Below, one piece after another: positions 17,443-24,717 of a stretch of 64,000 nt of DNA. A program made the position numbers and the translations under genes. Every line of letters begins with the position of its first letter. Position 1 is the stretch's first letter. The notes beneath the pieces were generated by a model. The model was not told the DNA's origin and ran no database searches. It was given only the letters and a program-made list of their open reading frames with translations. The DNA is from JABDEZ01 sp965276955 (GTDB lineage: Bacteria > Bacteroidota > Bacteroidia > Chitinophagales > Chitinophagaceae): NCBI GenBank assembly GCA_965276955.1, contig CBDIBP010000020.1, positions 1 to 64,000 on the forward strand. The letters are read 5' to 3'.

Positions 17443-18282
17443 TTATTGTATCACCGCTTTAGCCACTCCCGTGTACATAGCATTGCCCAGCTTCACTATA
17501 TACACCCCACCCGGCAGGTTCAGGTCATTTACCTTTAGGCGCTGCAGGCCTGCGCTTACCATCATTTCCCTGTTCACTAAGGCACGTCCCGTAATATCGA
17601 ACAGACCTAAAGTATAAGTGCCTGCTACAGGCAGGCTGCACTCCAGTGTTATGGTACTGCCCGGTATGCCTATCACGGTCACTGGTATGTTCTCTTTTGC
17701 TACTTGTCCCACTCCTGTATTTATCTGTGTGGTAAAAACGCTGTCCAGGTACCATATACTGCCGCTGCTGGTCGTGGAGGTATATCTGAAACCCACATAC
17801 AGTGGCTTGTTCTTATAAGGTGTCAGGTCTATCTGGTGTTGGCGCCACACGGTATCTCCCTGCGAAAAGGGTACCGCAATTTCTGTCCAGCTACAGCTAT
17901 CGCAAAGTGGGTTGCCTTCACCATAATGATCGTTCACATACACGGTCAGGCTATCGCCGGCGCGAGAATATTTATCAAAGAAATTAAAATAGATCTTGTT
18001 GTAAGAGCTGAGGTTCAGCTCAGGTGTTATGAACCAGTTGGTGTCTATATTATAGTGCGTGGTATAACCGCTCATGCTCATACATGGGCTGTTGTTTATA
18101 CCCTTACCGGGGGTGCATACCCATGATTCGTTACCCACAATATGATACTGGTGCCAGCCCTGCGGGAACCCCGAAGTGCTGGCGCACGACAGGTCGAAAT
18201 TCTCATTCAGGAAGGTAGGGTCCTGCGCAAAACAGGCTGTAATAATAAAAAAAGAAAAAAGAGATAGGATAAGTGTTTTCAT
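17443..18282 (-). CDS. T9SS cargo protein with choice-of-anchor J domain
   Basis: 279 residues from ATG 18282 (MKTLILSLFSFFIITACFAQ). That start leaves a clean signal peptide; an upstream in-frame Met adds eight residues and is less likely. The mature part opens with FLNENFDLSCASTSGFPQGW, the choice-of-anchor J/MAM-like beta-sandwich. It continues through WFITPELNLSSYNKI and YVGFRYTSTTSSGSIWYLD. The C-terminal 70-80 residues are a type A sorting domain (GLFDITGRALVNRE ... LPGGVYIVKL). It should be exported by Sec, moved through the T9SS and anchored or released at the surface. Binding target unknown. Confidence 0.85.
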   Translation of the reverse strand: MKTLILSLFSFFIITACFAQDPTFLNENFDLSCASTSGFPQGWHQYHIVGNESWVCTPGKGINNSPCMSMSGYTTHYNIDTNWFITPELNLSSYNKIYFNFFDKYSRAGDSLTVYVNDHYGEGNPLCDSCSWTEIAVPFSQGDTVWRQHQIDLTPYKNKPLYVGFRYTSTTSSGSIWYLDSVFTTQINTGVGQVAKENIPVTVIGIPGSTITLECSLPVAGTYTLGLFDITGRALVNREMMVSAGLQRLKVNDLNLPGGVYIVKLGNAMYTGVAKAVIQ

Positions 18283-18442
18283 TCGTAGTTTGTATTGGGA
18301 AATCAAATTAACCTTTGCTTACTTTCAGTATATAATATTAAGAAATTATTTCCTATTGTTATTAAAATGGCAAAAAATAGTTATTAAAATAACAATTATC
18401 AGCACTGCCTTACCATTACAGTAGTAATGTAGTATTAGTAAA

Positions 18443-18586
18443 ATGGATAAAAAGAGAAAAAGATCTTTTACTGTCTATAAATTTTTCGGCCTCATAGCGG
18501 TGGGTATGTACCTGGCTGCTATTATAAGTATAGTGCTTTGCTTAAAATATAAACGGCGGTGGCAAAGCGAAAATAAAAAAGGGTGA
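18443..18586 (+). CDS. Small single-pass membrane protein, 47 residues
   Basis: ATG at 18443, TGA at 18584-18586. The sequence has a strongly basic N-terminus (MDKKRKRSF), one hydrophobic helix of about 22 residues (FFGLIAVGMYLAAIISIVLC) and a basic C-terminus (KYKRRWQSENKKG). Charges on both sides of a single helix and good codon use make it a credible small inner-membrane protein. I do not recognise a family. It sits in the gap between a T9SS gene and the M20 peptidase. Confidence 0.5.
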   Translation: MDKKRKRSFTVYKFFGLIAVGMYLAAIISIVLCLKYKRRWQSENKKG

Positions 18587-18617
18587 TAACAAACCTGCAT
18601 ACGATCAACTTTACGCT

Positions 18618-18625
18618 TACTTTTG
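18618..18625 (+). promoter_or_regulatory. -7 element TACTTTTG before M20 peptidase
   Basis: TACTTTTG ends 25 nt before ATG 18651, giving a short leader. Confidence 0.45.
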
Positions 18626-18650
18626 ACCCTACAAAATCAAACACACATCT

Positions 18651-20021
18651 ATGCAAGCCTGGAACGACTATCTGTCGCAAAACAAAGACCGTTTTCTTGA
18701 AGAACTGCTGGAATTGCTGCGTATACCATCGGTAAGCGCTGACAGTAAATATAAAAATGATGTAGCACGCTGCGCAGAAGCTGTGAAAGAGAACATGCTG
18801 AAAGCCGGCTGCGACAAAGCTGAGATATGCCCTACTGCAGGCCACCCTATAGTATATGGCGAAAGAATAATAGACCCCGCCCTGCCCACCATACTGGTAT
18901 ATGGCCACTACGATGTGCAACCTGCAGACCCACTGGAACTATGGCACAGCGGCCCCTTTGAGCCAGTAATAAAAGATGGTAAGATATATGCCCGCGGCGC
19001 CTGCGATGACAAAGGCCAGATGTTCATGCACATAAAGGCTATGGAAGTGATGGTGAAGACCAATAGCCAGCCCTGCAATGTGAAAATAATGATAGAAGGT
19101 GAGGAAGAAGTAGGCTCATCAAACCTGGGTACCTTCCTGGAAAATAATAAAGAAAAGCTGAAGGCAGACATCGTTTTGATATCTGATACATCAATGATCA
19201 GCATGGAGCATCCATCCATAGAAAGCGGCCTGCGTGGGCTTGCATATATGGAAGTAGAGGTGACCGGCCCTAACCGCGACCTGCATAGTGGCGTATATGG
19301 CGGCGCAGTAGCCAACCCTATCAACATACTGGCGAAAATGATAGCATCGCTGCACGATGAGAACAACCATATTACTATCCCAGGCTTTTACGATAAGGTA
19401 CAGGAACTTACAGATGCAGAACGTACCGCACTGAACAAAGCTCCCTTCGACCTGGAAGAGTACAAGACCGAACTGGGTATAAAAGCAGAACTGGGCGAAA
19501 AAGGATATACTACCATAGAGCGCACAGGCATACGCCCTACTCTTGATGTGAATGGAATATGGGGCGGCTACACTGGTGAAGGCGCAAAGACGGTATTACC
19601 ATCAAAAGCAAATGCCAAGATATCTATGCGCCTGGTGCCCAACCAGGTATCGGGTGAAATATCTGACATGTTCAAGCATCACTTTGAAAGCATAGCACCG
19701 GCTGGCGTTACCGTAAAAGTAACTGCACACCACGGTGGTGAGGCGGTAGTGACCCCTACTGACAGCCCTGCTTACCAGGCTGCTGCAAAAGCAATAAAGA
19801 CCACGTTTGGTAAAGACCCTATACCTACCCGTGGCGGCGGCAGCATACCTATAGTAGCACTATTCGAGAAAGTGCTGGGCGTAAAAACAGTGCTGCTCGG
19901 CTTTGGTTTGGATAACGATAACATCCACTCCCCTAACGAAAAGTACGATGTATTCAACTACTACAAAGGCATTGAGACCATCCCGTACTTCCACAAATAT
20001 TTTACAGAAAGCTTCAAATAG
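18651..20021 (+). CDS. M20-family metallodipeptidase
   Basis: 456 residues, cytoplasmic. Metal ligands are visible as VYGHYDVQPAD (His-x-Asp), ARGACDDKGQ (bridging Asp), the catalytic EGEEEVGS, and the C-terminal His in NIHSPNEKYD. Between them lies the M20 dimerisation domain (about 200-340). The sequence closely fits the CNDP-like/PepV-like dipeptidases of Bacteroidota, which hydrolyse short peptides with two zinc or manganese ions. It is alone between its own promoter and a perfect terminator. Confidence 0.93.
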   Translation: MQAWNDYLSQNKDRFLEELLELLRIPSVSADSKYKNDVARCAEAVKENMLKAGCDKAEICPTAGHPIVYGERIIDPALPTILVYGHYDVQPADPLELWHSGPFEPVIKDGKIYARGACDDKGQMFMHIKAMEVMVKTNSQPCNVKIMIEGEEEVGSSNLGTFLENNKEKLKADIVLISDTSMISMEHPSIESGLRGLAYMEVEVTGPNRDLHSGVYGGAVANPINILAKMIASLHDENNHITIPGFYDKVQELTDAERTALNKAPFDLEEYKTELGIKAELGEKGYTTIERTGIRPTLDVNGIWGGYTGEGAKTVLPSKANAKISMRLVPNQVSGEISDMFKHHFESIAPAGVTVKVTAHHGGEAVVTPTDSPAYQAAAKAIKTTFGKDPIPTRGGGSIPIVALFEKVLGVKTVLLGFGLDNDNIHSPNEKYDVFNYYKGIETIPYFHKYFTESFK

Positions 20022-20043
20022 TTTGAAGCTAAATAATATACTG

Positions 20044-20070
20044 ACAGGCGCCGGAAATACCGGCGCCTGT
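20044..20070. terminator. Terminator after M20 peptidase
   Basis: Perfect 11-bp GC-rich stem ACAGGCGCCGG (20044-20054) with CCGGCGCCTGT (20060-20070), loop AAATA, then TTTCC. Confidence 0.85.
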
Positions 20071-20090
20071 TTCCTTAACACAATACTGAA

Positions 20091-20486
20091 ATGAGAAAAC
20101 TATTTGCTGCTTGTATCCTGCTGTGCTCTGTTGCAGCACACGCACAAACCGGGAGTTTCGGCTGCAATATGCTGGAAGCTATCACTACAAATGCAGAAGC
20201 ATTTCCCCGCATCGGCAAGCAGCAAAAAATAGTGCTTATCGATACCTTTAAGCTGTTCACTCCCGCTTGCAGCGGCACCTATGGAGGCCGCAAGATAGAG
20301 GTGCTCAACAAAATGCCAGAGAAAATAGAACCCGAAATGTTTGCCGTAAGTAATATCAACACCAGCAAAAGCGAAGGCTTCATTATTAGCATCTTACAGA
20401 TAGCAACACGGCACGCCGTAGGCTACTCCATATCCATTTCTAAGCAGGACTTTGTGATCACAAAGACATCTATAGGGGATTTTTAG
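20091..20486 (+). CDS. Secreted protein of unknown function
   Basis: 131 residues with a signal peptide (MRKLFAACILLCSVAAHAQ). The mature part has two Cys (FGCNML, PACSGT) that could pair, and no motif I recognise. It stands between the M20 terminator and cmk, and the cmk promoter lies just after its stop, so it is probably transcribed independently. Function not assigned. Confidence 0.55.
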   Translation: MRKLFAACILLCSVAAHAQTGSFGCNMLEAITTNAEAFPRIGKQQKIVLIDTFKLFTPACSGTYGGRKIEVLNKMPEKIEPEMFAVSNINTSKSEGFIISILQIATRHAVGYSISISKQDFVITKTSIGDF

Positions 20487-20513
20487 CCCAACTGAAGTTT
20501 CCCTATCAATAAT

Positions 20514-20521
20514 TAACTTTG
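20514..20521 (+). promoter_or_regulatory. -7 element TAACTTTG before cmk
   Basis: TAACTTTG ends 4 nt before the cmk ATG, predicting a leaderless transcript. Confidence 0.55.
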
Positions 20522-20525
20522 CACC

Positions 20526-21218
20526 ATGGCAAGCGATATCATTATAGCTATAGACGGGTACTCATCGTGCGGAAAAAGCACGCTGGCCAAGGAGCTGGCC
20601 GCCCAGCTTGCCTACAACTATATAGACAGTGGCGCCATGTACCGCGCCATCACCCTCTACTTCATCAGGAACAATGTGAATGAGCGGGAGCCGGGCGAGA
20701 TCATGAATGCACTGGCGCACATACATCTGTCGTTCGAACTCAATAGCAGCACGAACAGATCAGAGATACACCTCAATGACGAGAATGTAGAACACCTGAT
20801 ACGGGAGATGATAGTGGCAGATAAGGTGAGCGATATAGCTGCTATAAAAGAAGTACGCTCCTTTGCCGTAGGCCAGCAGAAAAAAATGGGCCGCAAAAAA
20901 GGCATAGTGATGGATGGCCGCGATATAGGTACTGTAGTATTCCCCGATGCTGAACTGAAACTATTTATGACCGCCGACCCAGCTATAAGGGTACTGCGCA
21001 GATTTGAAGAACTGTATCCTACCAACCACAATATATCGCTCGATGAAGTGCGCCACAACCTGGAGATGCGCGACTTTATAGATACCAACCGCGAAGAAAG
21101 CCCCCTAAGACAAGCTGAAGACGCCGTACTCCTTGATAACAGCAGCATCACACGCGATGAACAACTGGAATTGGCACTGAATCTGGTAAGGGATAAGATA
21201 TCTGTGTTGCAGCGGTAG
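20526..21218 (+). CDS. cmk: Cytidylate kinase
   Basis: 230 residues, full length. The phosphate-binding loop is GYSSCGKSTLAKELA. NMP-site signatures YIDSGAMYRA and VMDGRDIGTVVFPDAELK are present, and the LID region follows (DPAIRVLRRFEEL). It phosphorylates CMP and dCMP using ATP in pyrimidine salvage and dNTP supply. The stop codon abuts the stop of a converging T9SS gene with no bases between them. Confidence 0.95.
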   Translation: MASDIIIAIDGYSSCGKSTLAKELAAQLAYNYIDSGAMYRAITLYFIRNNVNEREPGEIMNALAHIHLSFELNSSTNRSEIHLNDENVEHLIREMIVADKVSDIAAIKEVRSFAVGQQKKMGRKKGIVMDGRDIGTVVFPDAELKLFMTADPAIRVLRRFEELYPTNHNISLDEVRHNLEMRDFIDTNREESPLRQAEDAVLLDNSSITRDEQLELALNLVRDKISVLQR

Positions 21219-22955
21219 TTAGCGCTGCACGATAACCTTCTTAGTGATACTACGGTTCGCCCCACTCAAGATCACAAAATAAAGACCATCCACTAAACCA
21301 GCAGCACTAATAGTTACCTTTTGCTTACCCGACAGGAGTCTTGCATACATACTCCTTCCCAGTGCATCCGATAGTAGCAGTTGCGTAAATGAAGCTTCTC
21401 CAAGATCTATTGTGATATCTGAAGAGGTTGGGTTCGGATATATAAGCACCTCGTCTTTAAAAGGAGTTGTTCGTTTTATTGCAGTAGTGGGCAGCGATAG
21501 TTTGGCTACAAACATATTCGCATTATCACCACTTGTATTGTAACTTCCAAAACTACAAGTATCGAGTACGTTGCCAGTGATGTAAAGCGTATTGTTGTTA
21601 TCAGCAAAAAGCCCAAAAGCGGGGTCATCCAGAGACCCTCCAAAGCTTGTGATCCATTGCATGTTACCATTCATGTCATAACGGGCTACATAGATATCAT
21701 TTCCACCATTGCTTGTTATTGTTTTTGCTCCTACTGTTAGCGTGTTTTTAAAAACACCCGTTATATAACACTTATCATTACCATCAATGGTCATGTAGTT
21801 GGGATAATTATCGGATAAGTAGTCGGCAGCTATATTCTTTACCCAAATGATATTCCCAGAATCTGTATATTTCGCAATGAAAGTGTTATCGATCTTGCCA
21901 TTGGAATAGAGTTTAATGTTGCCGAAAATTGCGCTGTCTGAAAAGTTATCTCCTGTTACTATTATATTATCGTAACTATCCGTTACGAGAGATGCGATCA
22001 ACGTGCCGCCATTCCCGCCTCCAGATCTGGCCCAAAGTGCATTTCCATTGATATCATATTTTGCTAGAAACAAGTCGCAATACGCCGAACGAAATGGGAT
22101 AGCAGATACCTTTATGTTGCCAAAATAAGCACTGTCTGCAGCCAGCATCCCTCCAAATACCACATTTCCAACATGATCGAATGCCAGATCGTATGGAATG
22201 ATCGTACCGTTGCTTTTGTCAACCTTTTTTACCCAAATTGCATTACCTGCAGTGTCATATTTGGCAATATATGCGTTCCCAAAATAATTATCTGATACCA
22301 AGGTAATGGCATCAAATTGCGCTATAACATAACTATTGCCAGTTCCACCGCCGAAATAACCTGTAAAATACAAATTGCCTTTGCCATCGAGTCTCAGTCC
22401 ACCTCCCTGTTGCCCAGCCGATGAGCCATATGTAATGACGTCACTTCCCGGCCCTCCGGCTCTTTTTGCCCAAATAACATTCCCGTTGCCGTCGTACTTT
22501 GCCAAAAAAATATCATCAATGCCCGTTGTATTTGCAAACAACTTTATTGGTCCTAAAATTATGCTATCCCGAAAGACGCCACCTATATATATGTTACCAA
22601 TTGCATCAACTGATAAAGCACTCCCATAACTTTGATACCAAGAAGCACTTAGCTCAGTGATCTGTGACCTAAGCCAAAGCAACTTTCCGTCGGCCGCATA
22701 CTTAGCCAGAAACATGTTTTGGTTACCGTACAACAAAAATGTGTCTATTCGTGTGGTATCGTAATATGCCCCAAGTACATAAACGTTTTTAGCTGCATCG
22801 ACAGCTATGGAATTTCCTTGTGGTGTATGTTGATGGTTATAAGTGTCCCATCCTGCTCCATAACATGAACCATACTTTACCCAGTCCCATTGCTCGAACT
22901 GGGCATGCACATACGAACACATAAATAATGCAAAGCAGGTCAACAGGTATCGCAT
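21219..22955 (-). CDS. T9SS cargo protein with SBBP-type beta-propeller repeats
   Basis: 578 residues with a signal peptide (MRYLLTCFALFMCSYVHAQ). About eight to nine repeats of roughly 45-55 residues carry the pattern FLAKYDxxGNxxWxK...GG..D...SxxxDxxGNxYxTG (for example NIIWVKNIAADYL, NMQWITSFGGSLDD). This is the SBBP/beta-propeller repeat seen in secreted proteins. A type A sorting domain closes it (EVLIYPNPTSSDITIDLGEA ... GLYFVILSG). Likely exposed at the surface; ligand unknown. No terminator separates it from cmk. Confidence 0.85.
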   Translation of the reverse strand: MRYLLTCFALFMCSYVHAQFEQWDWVKYGSCYGAGWDTYNHQHTPQGNSIAVDAAKNVYVLGAYYDTTRIDTFLLYGNQNMFLAKYAADGKLLWLRSQITELSASWYQSYGSALSVDAIGNIYIGGVFRDSIILGPIKLFANTTGIDDIFLAKYDGNGNVIWAKRAGGPGSDVITYGSSAGQQGGGLRLDGKGNLYFTGYFGGGTGNSYVIAQFDAITLVSDNYFGNAYIAKYDTAGNAIWVKKVDKSNGTIIPYDLAFDHVGNVVFGGMLAADSAYFGNIKVSAIPFRSAYCDLFLAKYDINGNALWARSGGGNGGTLIASLVTDSYDNIIVTGDNFSDSAIFGNIKLYSNGKIDNTFIAKYTDSGNIIWVKNIAADYLSDNYPNYMTIDGNDKCYITGVFKNTLTVGAKTITSNGGNDIYVARYDMNGNMQWITSFGGSLDDPAFGLFADNNNTLYITGNVLDTCSFGSYNTSGDNANMFVAKLSLPTTAIKRTTPFKDEVLIYPNPTSSDITIDLGEASFTQLLLSDALGRSMYARLLSGKQKVTISAAGLVDGLYFVILSGANRSITKKVIVQR

Positions 22956-23038
22956 AGGCTATGCTTTTTATCAGTAGGTACAGTAGCAAGACGTATATTT
23001 TACTGCTGCATCCTAAGATAAAGGATAAATACCATTTA

Positions 23039-24235
23039 TTACATCACCTTATACATCTGCGTAGCAGAATGTGCATATTGTGCAGGCTCAAAAGCATCGT
23101 CAAATGTGGCTTTCAGCAGGTTCAGTTTTTCGTCAAGGCGGGCTACGTGTGTGCCTATGTTCTTGTTGGTCTTGTATTTGTTTATCAGCACATCATACTT
23201 GTCTATGTGGTGCCTTATCCGGTAAGTTATATCTCCGTACTTCATCTTCAGTGACTGCACATCCATCAGCTGGTAGTATATCTCTTCTTTCCAGTCTTTA
23301 GGGTCTTTGGCTTTCATGGCCAGTACATGATCTGCTGCCTTTTGGCGCAGTACAGTAAGGTATATGTAGCGCTTACTGGCATCGCTTTCGCGCGTAAAGG
23401 AGTTGGTGAGCTCACTGCGGCTAATATCTACCATACGCAAGTTAGTATTTAATGTACTGTCATAGTATACCTGCATCTCTGCCAGCGACTGGGTGATACC
23501 TTCCCACTCATTTTCCACCAGGTTCTTATCTGTAGCGAACTGGCTGAGCGTAGTGGTGATAGCGAACATCTTTTCGGCCTCAGCTTTTTGTTCGCGTTTT
23601 TTGTGGCCTATGGAGTTCACATACTCTGCCATACCGGAAAATAGCAATTGTGAATAAGCACCTACCAGCGGCACTCCAAATGAAACATTCCCGGTTGCTG
23701 ATACTACCTCGCTCACCGCTTTCAGTGTTGCGCTATGGTCCTTTATCTTATCTATATAGGCTTTGAACTTGGTGAAGCCGGCAGCATAGCCATCGTAGCT
23801 CATGGGGTTGCCGGTTTCCGTAAGTGCGTTAAAAAAGTCTTTTGTGGTATGGAACAGCAGCAGTGGTTTTATCTCGCGGTCCATAGATGCCAGGTTGATG
23901 ACAGCAGACTGGTAGTTGGCCTCGTAAACATTGATCTCATTCTGTTCTACGGCTTTCTGTTTTTGTTCCAGTACCTGCACCCGTTCTACCAGTTTGTCCA
24001 TTCGCTCTTTAGGGTTGCCTGTCATTTTTATTACACTGTCCAGCTTGCTCACCTTACTATCCAGGCGTCCTATGGTTGAATCAATTGCTTTATTTTTATA
24101 GTCATAGCTCTGCCTTATCTCGCCCAGTATTTTTTCGCGCACATTGTCAGTGGCCGCTGTACTATCGGGCTTTATATATGCTTGCGCATGCAAAGCACAG
24201 GAAAGGAAAATAAAAATAAAGTTCAATTGTTTCAT
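23039..24235 (-). CDS. Periplasmic coiled-coil protein, unknown function
   Basis: 398 residues with a signal peptide (MKQLNFIFIFLSCALHAQA). Residues about 25-110 are strongly coiled-coil (STIGRLDSKVSKLDSVI, ERMDKLVERVQVLEQKQKAV). The rest is mostly helical, with one Gly-rich hydrophobic stretch (SFGVPLVGAYSQLLFSGM). No enzymatic motif is evident. It stands alone between two other transcription units. It could be a structural or scaffolding protein of the periplasm; I do not recognise the family. Confidence 0.6.
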   Translation of the reverse strand: MKQLNFIFIFLSCALHAQAYIKPDSTAATDNVREKILGEIRQSYDYKNKAIDSTIGRLDSKVSKLDSVIKMTGNPKERMDKLVERVQVLEQKQKAVEQNEINVYEANYQSAVINLASMDREIKPLLLFHTTKDFFNALTETGNPMSYDGYAAGFTKFKAYIDKIKDHSATLKAVSEVVSATGNVSFGVPLVGAYSQLLFSGMAEYVNSIGHKKREQKAEAEKMFAITTTLSQFATDKNLVENEWEGITQSLAEMQVYYDSTLNTNLRMVDISRSELTNSFTRESDASKRYIYLTVLRQKAADHVLAMKAKDPKDWKEEIYYQLMDVQSLKMKYGDITYRIRHHIDKYDVLINKYKTNKNIGTHVARLDEKLNLLKATFDDAFEPAQYAHSATQMYKVM

Positions 24236-24717
24236 AAAAACAGTTTTTCACTTTACATCAATTAGCGCACCATTTTCACTAACCATATGCCAAAATTTTT
24301 AAAAAGATAATTACAAACTCATATTCTCAACAACCCTCACACATTTTAGCATATCAATTGGCAAAATAAATATGTGGATATCCTTCCTGGTCAGCTATTC
24401 ATCAGGCATTGTATCTTTGCCTTGGCATGTAAAAGGAGGAGGGCTTATTATAAGTGTTGATCGGGAGAAAGTAAATATTAAATTTACCGGCACCGGAAAG
24501 AACAGGTAAAAACAAGAAATTATACCTGGATCACATATTAGCCACCACAAACCATTTAAACCCCTTGGCGCCCTATAAATTTCCGATATCAATTTTTCTT
24601 TACGACCGGAAATTTTGAAATGACCGCGACTACATAATAATTTGACAAATTATATTTTAGACAATAAGCCTTAAATTTGATATGCTAAAAACCCTAAGCG
24701 GGATAAGGACAAAATAA
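24236..24717. other. 482-bp gap upstream of uvrA
   Basis: It contains a -7-like TATCTTTG (24412-24419). It also contains a 9-bp inverted repeat AAATTTCCG (24577-24585) / CGGAAATTT (24607-24615), and several ACCGG/CCGGAAA motifs like those at 4.68-4.81 kb. A 45-codon frame (24372-24509) is probably chance. The region may hold a long uvrA leader or a decayed element. Confidence 0.45.
24672..24679 (+). promoter_or_regulatory. -7 element TAAATTTG before uvrA
   Basis: TAAATTTG ends 38 nt before the uvrA ATG. A TTTG at 24641-24644 is 27 bp upstream, longer than the usual spacing. Confidence 0.4.

Noticed and set aside
24372..24509. 45-codon open frame upstream of uvrA
   Set aside because: A -7-like box lies inside it, the residue mix is not protein-like, and there is no family resemblance.
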